Assembly (NCBI RefSeq): GCF_016919165.1
Contig: NZ_JAFFPS010000048.1
Span: forward strand, 35,030-99,029
Length of the DNA stretch: 64,000 nucleotides
Reading direction: 5' to 3'
Source: Leptospira chreensis
Lineage (GTDB): Bacteria; Spirochaetota; Leptospiria; Leptospirales; Leptospiraceae
Of the stretch, positions 44,364 to 53,615 are shown one piece after another. The position numbers and the translations under genes were made by a program. Positions within the stretch are counted from its first letter, which is position 1. Every line of letters starts with the position of its first letter. Below the pieces are notes generated by a model. The model saw nothing but the letters and a program-made list of their open reading frames with translations, ran no database searches and was not told the DNA's origin.

Positions 44364-46523
44364 TCAAACAGCCAATTCTAAAAGAAATTTTGGTGATGGA
44401 TGTCTAACGATGCTAATTTTACCTTCGATTTGATCCACAAGCATCCCAATCAATTGTAAACCAAATCCAGGAGAGTGCTCAAAGGAAATTGATTCAGGTA
44501 CCCCTACTCCATTATCAGAGTATTCCAAATATAGTTTTTTATCCTTGCGGAAGATATTGAGACCAATTGCTGCATTCTGTATTTCGTTAAACGCATGTTT
44601 CATTGAATTGGTGATGAGTTCGTTCAGAATGATTCCTAACGAAGAAAGGAGTTTCGCACTGAGCTCAATAGGTTCTTCTAAAATATTCATCTTCACTTCT
44701 ACGTTTTTTGGAAAAATACAAACAATCTCATTGAAGATGGCAGGAAAATAGTCTTGTAAAGATACGGTATTGTCTGTCTCCGAATGATATAGTTTATCAT
44801 AGAGAACAATCATACTTTTCACTCGACCGGCCGCTTCATACAGAATGGTTTGGATAGAACTTTCGGACTGTGCCCTTGCTTGAAGAGTTAACAATGTAAA
44901 TATGGAACTCATATTATTTTTTACACGATGATGGATTTCTTTTAATATGTTTTCTTTTTCGTGTAATAACTTTTGGATTTTTGATTCCGAATGATTTCGG
45001 ACACTGACATCTCGCAGAATCACGGTAAATAGTTTTTCTTCTTTTACTGAAATCTGAGAAATGGAAGCTTCGATCGGAAACTCTTCTCCATTGGCCCGAA
45101 GTCCCCGGATCTGACCAAGAGCACCCATAGCCCTCCGACTCACTCCCGTGTTCGCAAAGGAATCGATATGGTTATCATGTTGGCTACGAAAATCGAGGGG
45201 AATCAGTCGGTCTAACGGTTGGCCTATGATGTCCAAGGATTGGTATCCAAACATTTTTTCCGCAGCTCCATTGAAGAGGATGATTTTTTTGGATTGGTCA
45301 ATGCTGATGATGGCATCCATTGCGGACTCAATGATTTGTGTGAGTTTGGCTTCCGATTCTTTGACATGTCTCATAGCATTCAGTCGGTCAGAAATATCTC
45401 TACCTACAGCGATGTATCCGATGGGCAAATCACTTTCATCATCCAAAAGGACTTGGTTCACTTCTATGTTTCGAGTGGTTCCATCCTTCGCATACTGAAT
45501 CACTTCTCCAATATAACTGCCATCCAAATTGACTCTTTGGATGACTTGTTCACTGGAAAGATTGATATAATCCGTTTTAAGAACTTCTAAAACTGATTTC
45601 CCAATCACTTCTTCCGCTTTCCAGATATAAATTTTCTCTGCAGCTTTGTTCCAATAGTTAATCCTATGATTGAAATCAGTTCCGATCACTGCATCCAATA
45701 CGTTATTGAGCATATTGGCTTGTTTTGCAATATGGCTTTGCACATTGTATTCGGCCGTGATGTCTCGAAAGACAAGCACAACACCTCTTGTATCGCCGTT
45801 TAAATCTTTAATGGGTGATCCAGAATCAGAAATTTGGTATTCCGATCCATCCCGAGAAATAAGGACTGTATGGTTGGCAAGACCAACAATCGAATTGGTC
45901 CTAAGTACGATGTCTACAGGATTTTCTACTAAACTGCGAGTTTTAACATTCACAATTTTGAATACTTGGTTTATGGCAAGTCCCACTCCTTCTTCGTGAG
46001 TCCAACCTGTTAATTTTTCAGCAATGGGATTCATACGAATGATTTTACCATCGCTATCCGTAGCAATCACACCGTCACCTATCGAGTGCAATACGGTTTC
46101 AAGATGTTCTTTTTTACTTTTAGTCAGTTCGTTTGCTTCGAATAGTTTGAAAGCCATTTTGATGGAAGCATCGAGTACAGTAAAACCGGAGTTTTTTACC
46201 ACATACCCATAAGAAGTAATGGTTTCTGTTTTTTTTACGATTTCTCTTTCTGTATGAGAGGAGAGAAATACTACAGGTATTTCTTTATGGTTTAAAATTT
46301 CTGTAGCGGTTTGGGTTCCGTCAATTCCCTTACCTAAATCGATATCCATAAGGATGAGATCAAATGGTTTCTCTTCTCGGATGATGAGTTGGATGGCATT
46401 TTCGCCATTGGTAACATGGGTTACAGTGTATCCACCTTGTTCCAACTGGTGTTTCTCAAACATGGCAAGAATGGCTTCGTCTTCGACGAGCAAAATGGAT
46501 TTATCAGCGACTAAAGTCATCAA
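44364..46523 (-). CDS. Receiver–PAS–histidine kinase (HisKA_2 type)
   Basis: 719 residues, soluble. N-terminal receiver (about 8-125; Asp60 in LILMDIDLG), three PAS domains (about 150-265, 275-390, 395-510) and a HisKA_2/HWE-like phosphoacceptor LKEIHHRVKNNMSSIF. A HATPase follows with LNELITNSMKHAF and SDNGVGVPE. This hybrid with the receiver at the front is typical of kinases controlled by an upstream phosphorelay; the family often partners with PhyR-like or stand-alone receivers. No partner is adjacent. Start could equally be the second Met. Confidence 0.88.
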   Translation of the reverse strand: MMTLVADKSILLVEDEAILAMFEKHQLEQGGYTVTHVTNGENAIQLIIREEKPFDLILMDIDLGKGIDGTQTATEILNHKEIPVVFLSSHTEREIVKKTETITSYGYVVKNSGFTVLDASIKMAFKLFEANELTKSKKEHLETVLHSIGDGVIATDSDGKIIRMNPIAEKLTGWTHEEGVGLAINQVFKIVNVKTRSLVENPVDIVLRTNSIVGLANHTVLISRDGSEYQISDSGSPIKDLNGDTRGVVLVFRDITAEYNVQSHIAKQANMLNNVLDAVIGTDFNHRINYWNKAAEKIYIWKAEEVIGKSVLEVLKTDYINLSSEQVIQRVNLDGSYIGEVIQYAKDGTTRNIEVNQVLLDDESDLPIGYIAVGRDISDRLNAMRHVKESEAKLTQIIESAMDAIISIDQSKKIILFNGAAEKMFGYQSLDIIGQPLDRLIPLDFRSQHDNHIDSFANTGVSRRAMGALGQIRGLRANGEEFPIEASISQISVKEEKLFTVILRDVSVRNHSESKIQKLLHEKENILKEIHHRVKNNMSSIFTLLTLQARAQSESSIQTILYEAAGRVKSMIVLYDKLYHSETDNTVSLQDYFPAIFNEIVCIFPKNVEVKMNILEEPIELSAKLLSSLGIILNELITNSMKHAFNEIQNAAIGLNIFRKDKKLYLEYSDNGVGVPESISFEHSPGFGLQLIGMLVDQIEGKISIVRHPSPKFLLELAV

Positions 46524-46666
46524 ACCATCCTTTGTAAACTCCGAGGGGACCGAAGGAATTCACAGACTACAAATTCTGACCAAAACAAAATTTAATTCAA
46601 TCAAATATTTAGAAATTTTCTAACTGGAAAATTGCTGATTCCCCACCTTCCTTACGCAAATTCCTG

Positions 46667-48109
46667 TTAGTTCCTATTTTTTAGTACATTCACAAGAATT
46701 AAAATGCCAGAAAATCCGAAATAAACAAATCCAAAACCTACCACCCAATTACCAAAAAGACGATACAATGTTGGAAGCGCGGAAGTGGGAACAGAAGCGA
46801 CCAAAACCCCATCATTTTCTTCGTAATAATCAAGAGTTCCTTTGGCTCGTCCGTAAGCATCATAAACACCAGACAAACCTCCACGGGTGGAACGCACAAT
46901 GGAGGTCCCATTTTCAATCCCGCGAAGAACCGCCATTTCGGTATGGAAAGGATTAATTCCTTTCCAATCGGAAGCAGGAATCAAACTAATGCCTGCTCCA
47001 AGTTCCGCATGTTTTCTTGTTAGCTGTAGACTATCAAAATCATAACAGATGGCCACAGACATTTTTCCCATATCAGTTTCAATGACTTTGATTTCCGAAG
47101 GGATCTCGGAGATGGGTTCTCCTGGAGGAATGAATTGTTTGAAATAAACTTGCCGAGTGGATCCATCTTTTCCGATCCAATGCAATTTGTTATCTAAAAA
47201 GAATTCTTTTTCTTTTACGGGGATTACGTAGGCCGCAATGATTTCAATTTGGTTTTCTTTTGCAAGTAAGGAAACTTTCTCTAAAAAAACAGTTTCGTTT
47301 TTACGTTCCACAATGACTGCACCTTCGTTCCAAACAACAAGTTTCGCACCTTCATCTGCTGCTTGTTTGGTTCTTTCAAAAACAAGATCTGTATTCAATT
47401 GATTTTGAATGGGATCATTCCAAATGGTTGGGATATCCATCTTGGAAGTGACTGTCCCCACTTTGAAACTACTGCCTTTGATAGGATTTGTGATTCGAAA
47501 TGCACCATAAAAGGATAATCCAACGATGAACAAACAAGATGCGATGAGAGAACCAATCGAATTTTGAGATAGTCGCGATTTCAATATAAAATCTGATAAA
47601 GATTGTTCGATACTTCCATTCACCAAATAAATCAAAAAACTAAGTCCTGTGGCTCCAAATAAGGATGTGGACTGGATGAGTAGAAGGTTGTTGATTTGGC
47701 TATTGGCAAACATCCCCCAAACACCTAACCCAGAACTGTAACCACCAATCCATTCCACAATAGTAAATAAAAATGCGAAAGAGAGGATGGGTGAAATTTG
47801 TTTGGAATATCGAATTCGTAATTGGTTCCAAATCCAAAGTAAAAAAGTAAAAACAACCCCACCTTGAATTCCGGAAAGGACTGCAATCCAGATATGAAAC
47901 GGCTCGGATACAATCCGCATTGTAGAAAGAATTTGAACGAGAACCATAACCGCAAATAAGGTTCCGAGCGAATATCCTAGTCGGATGTATCGCAAAAATG
48001 GAACCATAGCCACCCATACAAAAATAGGGATGTTCCAATTCATTCCCGTAAACCCAATGAGAATTCCACCTATAGCCAATAAAATCCATTTCTGATTCAA
48101 AATTTTCAT
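46667..48109 (-). CDS. lnt: Apolipoprotein N-acyltransferase family protein
   Basis: 480 residues. About seven N-terminal membrane helices (1-205) followed by a nitrilase domain (about 215-450) with the catalytic triad visible as Glu in VWNEGAVIVE, Lys in VYFKQFIPPGE and Cys in VAICYDFDS. A last helix anchors the C-terminus. Lnt adds the third acyl chain to lipoproteins, relevant to the many lipoproteins here. Slightly shorter than E. coli Lnt; leptospires carry more than one copy, so this may be a paralogue. Confidence 0.82.
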   Translation of the reverse strand: MKILNQKWILLAIGGILIGFTGMNWNIPIFVWVAMVPFLRYIRLGYSLGTLFAVMVLVQILSTMRIVSEPFHIWIAVLSGIQGGVVFTFLLWIWNQLRIRYSKQISPILSFAFLFTIVEWIGGYSSGLGVWGMFANSQINNLLLIQSTSLFGATGLSFLIYLVNGSIEQSLSDFILKSRLSQNSIGSLIASCLFIVGLSFYGAFRITNPIKGSSFKVGTVTSKMDIPTIWNDPIQNQLNTDLVFERTKQAADEGAKLVVWNEGAVIVERKNETVFLEKVSLLAKENQIEIIAAYVIPVKEKEFFLDNKLHWIGKDGSTRQVYFKQFIPPGEPISEIPSEIKVIETDMGKMSVAICYDFDSLQLTRKHAELGAGISLIPASDWKGINPFHTEMAVLRGIENGTSIVRSTRGGLSGVYDAYGRAKGTLDYYEENDGVLVASVPTSALPTLYRLFGNWVVGFGFVYFGFSGILILVNVLKNRN

Positions 48110-48157
48110 TATTATTTTCCTATATACTGATATATAAATATTACGTTCACAAAAAAT

Positions 48158-48853
48158 TCATTCGTTTATCTTTCCACCGGCTCCTAACCACAAATACCGC
48201 AGTGATTCGAGCCAGAGTTTTTCCAAGTTTTGATTCAGCTGAAAAGCGATGACAGGCACTCCGAAAAAACAAGATGCCAGGGCCAAAGCGAAGGATTTCC
48301 ACTGAGTAGTAGCGGGAAGTTCCCCATTTTCTAGAGCGGTGGACAAGGCTTTCTGGATGATCCCTTCCACACCATCCGCCGCTACCTCCTCAATGCCCGC
48401 GAAGTTCGGAAACAATAACACACGTTCTGCTGCCGTAAGTTTCAATTCTTGTAACGTTTTTTTGTTTTTAGCTTGAAAGGAGATGATTTCCAAAAGTACT
48501 CGCGGATTTTTTTTTGATTCTTTGGCCGTATAACGAAATAAAGCGGAGAGCATTCCCCATCCAGACTCAGACAGTTTTTTTTCCTTAGCAAAAACGGAAA
48601 CCTGTAGGCTCCAAATCTGAATGTAATGAAGGATTAAATCTCCCTTTTCCGGAAAATAATTATAAAATGTTGGTTCAGAGACTTCAGCAATCTCACAAAG
48701 GTCTTTGATTTTGATCGTTTCCAAGGGTTTGGACTCGAGCTCGGTAAGAAGAGCAAATGTCAGATTAGTTCGAGTTTTTGCAAACTTCCTGTCTTTGAGT
48801 GGGAAGCGGGTGAGAAATTCAGATTTTTTTTCCAAATAGGGGGACACAGCCAA
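48158..48853 (-). CDS. TetR-family transcriptional regulator
   Basis: 231 residues. Helix-turn-helix near residues 30-75: TNLTFALLTELESKPLETIKIKDLCEIAEVSEPTFYNYFPEKGDL. The C-terminal half resembles TetR ligand domains with no clue to effector. It is 48 bp upstream of lnt on the same strand, so the two may be transcribed together. The gap ahead of it has an AT-rich imperfect repeat (ATATAGCTG … CAACTATAT, 48858-48890) that could be its operator. Confidence 0.82.
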   Translation of the reverse strand: MAVSPYLEKKSEFLTRFPLKDRKFAKTRTNLTFALLTELESKPLETIKIKDLCEIAEVSEPTFYNYFPEKGDLILHYIQIWSLQVSVFAKEKKLSESGWGMLSALFRYTAKESKKNPRVLLEIISFQAKNKKTLQELKLTAAERVLLFPNFAGIEEVAADGVEGIIQKALSTALENGELPATTQWKSFALALASCFFGVPVIAFQLNQNLEKLWLESLRYLWLGAGGKINE

Positions 48854-49063
48854 AATATAGCTGGCATTATTTTTATAGTCAACTATATTTATTTCAAAAA
48901 AAAACGTAAAAAGATGAACTGATTCTAGATTTTTTTTAGTAAAACAAAGTGGTGGTTGATGGAATCGGTAGGATGTGGTAAAAGGTAGCCATTGGGAGGC
49001 GGGTCTAGTTCCCCACCCTCAAATCAGGGCGGGGTGATTATATTCACGCGAAAAACATCTCCC

Positions 49064-49999
49064 CTATTTCTTCGCATGAGGATGTGCATTTCGATACACT
49101 TCCTTCAAACGATCCCTAGAGACACTCAAATACACTTGTGTAGAAGATAAAGAAGAATGACCCAGTAACTCTTGTACGGCGCGAATATCGGCACCCGCAT
49201 TCAATAGATCAGTAGCGAAAGTATGGCGGAATTTATGGGGAGTGATGGCTTTTTCCATTCCCATCACTGTTCTACGTTCCGAAAGAATATAACGAATCCC
49301 GCGTGTCGTTAATTTACCGCCACGTTGGTTTAAAAAGATTTCTTCAGGTCCCGCGGTGCCTCTTTCTTCTAAATATTCTCTGAGGGCACTTTGCGCTTCG
49401 TCGCCAATAAATACAAAACGTTCTTTGCGACGTTTTCCCATTACTTTGAGTGAGGTTAATTCATGATTGAGATCGCCTAACTTAGCATTGACTAACTCAA
49501 ACACACGGAGGCCCGTGCTATACAAAACTTCTACGATGGCTTTGTCTCGTTTTCCAAGAACTTCTGCCTTATCACCATCTTCGTAATCGAGAATATCTTC
49601 TGTTTCGATTTGTGTAAAATTTTTAGGTAACTTCTTTTTGGTTTTTGGAAAACTTACCTGGAGGATGGGGTTTGCTCCGATTTTTTCTTCCCGAAATAAA
49701 AACTTATAAAAGGTACGGAGAGAGGATAGTTTACGGCTTTGTGTTCGTTTGTCTTGTTTCTTGGTGGCTTTCAAATCAGCAAAATAAGCCCGCACATCTA
49801 AAACATCGACTGTCAAAATGTCGATTTCCTCTTTCAGACAAAACTCAAAGAAAAATTTCAAATCACGAAGGTAAGCAAATAGAGTATGTTCCGAATAGTT
49901 TTTTTCGATTTTTAAATAGGTTCGGTAACTGCGAAAAAGTTCAGCCATGGCTTGGGGGAAATGGTCGGGAATTTGGACTTCAAGAACTGGCAGTGTCAT
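49064..49999 (-). CDS. xerC: Tyrosine recombinase XerC/XerD
   Basis: 311 residues, the usual length. N-terminal SAM-like core-binding domain (about 15-105) and a catalytic domain with Arg in STGLRVFELVNA, Lys in VMGKRRKERF, HKFRHTFAT, LLGHSSLSSTQVY. All five catalytic residues and the Tyr are present. Resolves chromosome dimers with a partner recombinase at dif; XerC versus XerD is not decidable here. Divergent from recA. The 303-bp gap between them (50000-50302) shows no clear LexA-type palindrome and only weak promoter matches. Confidence 0.87.
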   Translation of the reverse strand: MTLPVLEVQIPDHFPQAMAELFRSYRTYLKIEKNYSEHTLFAYLRDLKFFFEFCLKEEIDILTVDVLDVRAYFADLKATKKQDKRTQSRKLSSLRTFYKFLFREEKIGANPILQVSFPKTKKKLPKNFTQIETEDILDYEDGDKAEVLGKRDKAIVEVLYSTGLRVFELVNAKLGDLNHELTSLKVMGKRRKERFVFIGDEAQSALREYLEERGTAGPEEIFLNQRGGKLTTRGIRYILSERRTVMGMEKAITPHKFRHTFATDLLNAGADIRAVQELLGHSSLSSTQVYLSVSRDRLKEVYRNAHPHAKK

Positions 50000-50302
50000 A
50001 CAGAAACACTATCGGCAAAGTTTTCTTTCTCCTACGGCAAAAAAATACTATACAAGTACTTACATTTTGTTTAGTGTTGAAAACGGAAAAAAAAGACATA
50101 ATCCAGAAAAAATTCCCTCACTCCTCTAATTTGTCCCAGGTCTCATACATACTGGAGCCAATCCGGAAGAGAAAAAGAGTGGAATTCGGGAGGGATGGGT
50201 TCATCCTTGAAAGAGTCGGTTCAGAAGATTTTTTTGAAACCAGCTGACCCAGTCCCCTACCCCAGTCTTTCGGAACACCGATTTTAGGAGAACGTTTGAT
50301 TC

Positions 50303-51466
50303 ATGAAAAAAGAGAAAGCTGACAAGGCTCAAGAAAAAGAAACCGACCAAAGAAAGCAGGCGATTGACGCAGCCCTAGGCCAAATCGAAAAACAATTCGG
50401 TAAGGGTTCCATTATGCGCCTTGGCGCCGATACACGTATGTCAGAAATGAACGTGGTATCCACAGGTTCTTTGGATCTAGACATCGCTTTGGGGATAGGC
50501 GGGTTTCCTTCAGGTAGAATCCTAGAAATTTATGGACCAGAATCTTCTGGTAAAACAACACTCACTCTTTCTGCGATCGCAGAAACGCAAAAAAAAGGAG
50601 GCATTGCCGCCTTTATCGATGCGGAACATGCCCTCGATCCTTCCTATGCCAAAAAATTGGGAGTGAACGTTGACGACCTACTCGTAGCCCAGCCTGACAA
50701 TGGGGAAGAAGCCCTAGAAATTTGCGAATCCTTGGTTCGCTCCAATGCGATTGATCTCATTGTGATCGATTCCGTTGCGGCTCTCGTTCCGAAAGCAGAG
50801 ATCGAAGGAGATATGGGAGACTCACACATGGGTTTGCAAGCGCGTCTCATGTCCCAAGCCCTTCGTAAACTCACAGGAACCATTTCCAAATCCAATACCA
50901 CTGTTATTTTTATTAACCAAATTCGGATGAAGATTGGTGTGATGTTTGGAAGTCCAGAAACCACTACGGGTGGGAACGCCTTAAAATTCTATGCTTCGAT
51001 CCGTTTGGACATCCGTCGTATTGAGACTCTGAAAGAAAAAGAAGAACCTGTAGGAAACCGAGTTCGCGTAAAAGTGGTAAAAAACAAATGTGCTCCACCA
51101 TTCCGCCAAGCCGAGTTTGATATCATGTATGCCACCGGTATCAACAAAGAAAGTTCTCTCATTGATCTTGCCGTTCGCCATGACCTCGTTGGAAAAGCAG
51201 GTTCTTGGTATTCCTATGGCGGAGAGAAGATTGGACAAGGAAAAGAACAAGTCAGACTTTTCTTTCTCGAAAACCCAGACATTGCATTCAAAATTGAAAA
51301 CCAAGTGCGAGACCTCAATGGGCTTCCTCTTGTGGACCAAGCAAAGATCCAAACAAGAGAAGTCAAATCCATTGAAAGGGATCCAAAAGAAACTAAAGAA
51401 ACAAAATCAAAACAACCAGTTAGTTTCTCCACTGAAGCAGACGGAGACGTTGCTGTCGGAGAATAA
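50303..51466 (+). CDS. recA: Recombinase RecA
   Basis: 387 residues. Walker [10 protein letters not shown], Walker [11 protein letters not shown], the loop-2 [24 protein letters not shown] and the C-terminal [13 protein letters not shown] region. Catalyses strand exchange and LexA co-cleavage. A Lys/Glu-rich N-terminus (about 25 residues) and a charged C-terminal tail (about 40 residues) extend beyond the core, within the normal range. Start at 50303 follows GGAGAACG (8 bases). Monocistronic, with a strong terminator behind it. Confidence 0.97.
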   Translation: MKKEKADKAQEKETDQRKQAIDAALGQIEKQFGKGSIMRLGADTRMSEMNVVSTGSLDLDIALGIGGFPSGRILEIYGPESSGKTTLTLSAIAETQKKGGIAAFIDAEHALDPSYAKKLGVNVDDLLVAQPDNGEEALEICESLVRSNAIDLIVIDSVAALVPKAEIEGDMGDSHMGLQARLMSQALRKLTGTISKSNTTVIFINQIRMKIGVMFGSPETTTGGNALKFYASIRLDIRRIETLKEKEEPVGNRVRVKVVKNKCAPPFRQAEFDIMYATGINKESSLIDLAVRHDLVGKAGSWYSYGGEKIGQGKEQVRLFFLENPDIAFKIENQVRDLNGLPLVDQAKIQTREVKSIERDPKETKETKSKQPVSFSTEADGDVAVGE

Positions 51467-51497
51467 ATAAACACGGCTTTCTTTTTAGGAACCATTG

Positions 51498-51531
51498 ACC
51501 GGTTCGGGGTTTCCCGGGCCGGTTTTTTTTT
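51498..51531 (+). terminator. recA terminator
   Basis: ACCGGTTCGGG-GTTT-CCCGGGCCGGT: an 11-pair stem including two G-U pairs, then a run of T. Classic rho-independent terminator 30 bases after recA. Confidence 0.88.
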
Positions 51532-51646
51532 GCCCAAACCAACGGATAGAAATTCCTATTCTACAAGAAAAATCCTAAGATTCCATTGAAAAAGGATGTC
51601 TAGAAACTGTCTTCTTACAGATTGTCCCTGATACATTCTGAAACTT

Positions 51647-52690
51647 ATGACAAAAAAATTCATACTCTTCCTAGTTATTTTTTCCCTCCAATGCCAAACC
51701 CAAGAAAAGAAAACGGAAACTGCCTATGGGGAAACTCATATTTACGATGAATGGGCTGGCCTAAGTGATTCTGATCCACTCCATAAAAATGAAATGGATC
51801 TCAGCTGGAACAAGTTAATAAACACAAAAGATACCATTACCAATTATCTCAAAGGAAAAGATTACAAACCCAATGTAAAAACAGTCATTTATCCTTTTAG
51901 TGGAATCGATGTTTTGAACCTGTTTTCCTTTTATCCTCACTGTGAACGTTATATCTTATTTGGATTGGAAGATCCAGGTTACCCGAACCAATACAGTTCC
52001 CTAACTGACAAAGAAAAACAAATTGTAAAACAAGGGATCAGAAATCTATCCGATCATTTGGCCGGTAGGAACTATTTCACTTACCGAAAAATGAAGGAAG
52101 AGACAAAGAAAAAAGAATTAAATGGAGCCTATCCAGTGTTTGTTGCCTTCCTTCGCCGCATGGGAAAAGAAATTTTAGATTCAAAAGAGGAAGAAATTAT
52201 TGGGAAAGGCATCACTTACAAAGGATTCACGATTTCACTTTATGACACCAAACTAAAGAAACAAGAGACACTTACTTATTTTAAAATATTCTTAATTGGG
52301 AATGAAGGGGTCCCTGGTGACGGTTTGTATGAATACTTTTCCGAATTATCGAATGTAGGAATTTTTACAAAGTCTGCGGAATATTTATTTCATGGCGAAA
52401 GACGAAAGTTAGTGAGAGACTTACTTTTAAAGAATGCAAATTTTGTAGTCCAAGATGAATCCGGTTTTCCCATTCGTTTTTTTCCAGAAGAAAGTTGGAA
52501 ACGCCAAGTTTTTGGTCGGTATGAAAGGTCTTGGAACCTATCTGGAGCGGTTGTCCCAGAAGCCCAACCAGAACTAAAAACTTTAAGTGCTCAGACAAAT
52601 GATGAGACCCTACCCTTTCCTTTTGGCTACGGGTATTTGGGTACCAAGGACAACCGTCAATCGGCCGTCCTTGTCTTTGATAAGAAATAA
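51647..52690 (+). CDS. Hypothetical lipoprotein
   Basis: Not recognised. 347 residues. Lipoprotein signal peptide with lipobox VIFSLQC near residue 16. The mature part is about 330 residues, mixed alpha/beta, with NVKTVIYPFSGIDVLNLFSFYPHCERYILFGLEDPG and a C-terminal WNLSGAVVPEAQPELKTL segment; no catalytic motif is obvious. Its organisation (no operon partner, own promoter region after the recA terminator) says little. Likely a Leptospira-type surface or periplasmic lipoprotein. Confidence 0.75.
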   Translation: MTKKFILFLVIFSLQCQTQEKKTETAYGETHIYDEWAGLSDSDPLHKNEMDLSWNKLINTKDTITNYLKGKDYKPNVKTVIYPFSGIDVLNLFSFYPHCERYILFGLEDPGYPNQYSSLTDKEKQIVKQGIRNLSDHLAGRNYFTYRKMKEETKKKELNGAYPVFVAFLRRMGKEILDSKEEEIIGKGITYKGFTISLYDTKLKKQETLTYFKIFLIGNEGVPGDGLYEYFSELSNVGIFTKSAEYLFHGERRKLVRDLLLKNANFVVQDESGFPIRFFPEESWKRQVFGRYERSWNLSGAVVPEAQPELKTLSAQTNDETLPFPFGYGYLGTKDNRQSAVLVFDKK

Positions 52691-52710
52691 AATACAGTTT
52701 TGGGTTTCGA

Positions 52711-53538
52711 CTACTCTACAGTAGTCGGATCCCAACAAGTTCGAAAATCCTCATTCCAAGTGGAAATCTCTTTCATATCCGCATCCGATAAAACAAAATC
52801 AAAGACATCGGCATTCTCTTTAATGCGATTTGGGTTTTTCGATTTCGGAATGACTACGTGACCTGCCTGTAAAGACCAACGAATCAATATTTGAGCGTTC
52901 GACTTTTGATAACGATTTGCTAATTCGGTGATCCGCGCATCTTCTAACTTTTGTCCATGGGCAAGCGGGCTATAGGCTTCGAGTAGAATTCCTTTTTGAA
53001 TACAATATTCTTTTAGTTTTGTATCTTGTAAAAAGGGATGGTATTCTACTTGGTTCATTGCAGGAACCGTTCCCGTTTCTTTTAATAGTTCCTCCAAGTG
53101 AGGTACCATAAAATTACTGACGCCGATGGATTTTGCTTTTCCCTCAGTTTTTATTTTTTCCAAAGCCTTCCAAGAATCATTGCGTTTTCCTGAAACAGGA
53201 AAATGAATCAAATACATATCCACATAGTCTGTTCCCAATTTCTTAAGTGATACGTCTATAGCGCGTAAGGCGGTGTCATACCCTTGGTCCGCATTCCAAA
53301 GTTTTGTAACAAGAAAAATATCGCTTCGGTTCACTCCACTTTCTTTGATGGCAGTCCCCACATCCGCTTCATTGCCGTAAATGGCTGCGGTATCAATATG
53401 CCGGTACCCTAAAGAAAGGGCCGATTTGACAGCTTCCAAACATTCTTTCGGTCGAGACTTCCAGACCCCAAGTCCCAACTGCGGAACAGAGGTGGATTGG
53501 TTGGACTGCAAAGTGGTTGTGATTTTTAGGTTTGTCAT
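52711..53538 (-). CDS. Aldo/keto reductase
   Basis: 275 residues of the AKR fold. Catalytic tetrad visible: Asp in YRHIDTAAIYGNE (with the Tyr), Lys in DIFLVTKLWN, and His in MYLIHFPV. NADPH-binding end: IPKSKNPNRIKENADVFDFVLS. Reduces aldehydes or ketones (family); 2,5-diketo-D-gluconate reductase-like enzymes are the nearest by motif. An inverted repeat (53563-53589) upstream may be its operator. Confidence 0.92.
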   Translation of the reverse strand: MTNLKITTTLQSNQSTSVPQLGLGVWKSRPKECLEAVKSALSLGYRHIDTAAIYGNEADVGTAIKESGVNRSDIFLVTKLWNADQGYDTALRAIDVSLKKLGTDYVDMYLIHFPVSGKRNDSWKALEKIKTEGKAKSIGVSNFMVPHLEELLKETGTVPAMNQVEYHPFLQDTKLKEYCIQKGILLEAYSPLAHGQKLEDARITELANRYQKSNAQILIRWSLQAGHVVIPKSKNPNRIKENADVFDFVLSDADMKEISTWNEDFRTCWDPTTVE

Positions 53539-53562
53539 AAAGTAATGGTTAGACTAAGAACA

Positions 53563-53589
53563 CCTAGCGATAGACAAACTATCACTAGG
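53563..53589. promoter_or_regulatory. Inverted repeat upstream of the reductase gene
   Basis: CCTAGCGATAG-ACAAA-CTATCACTAGG: 11-base arms with one mismatch, 25 bases ahead of the reductase start and 27 bases after the ClpB stop. No T-run follows in either direction, so an operator is likelier than a terminator. Confidence 0.55.
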
Positions 53590-53615
53590 GATCTCTAAAG
53601 AAATTTTGAAAATCA

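Noticed and set aside
49011..49034. CCCCACCCT/AGGGCGGGG hairpin as the xerC terminator
   Set aside because: One mismatch and no T-run in either direction; could be chance.
50000..50302. LexA/SOS box ahead of recA
   Set aside because: No clear palindromic box of any form I know was found in this gap.
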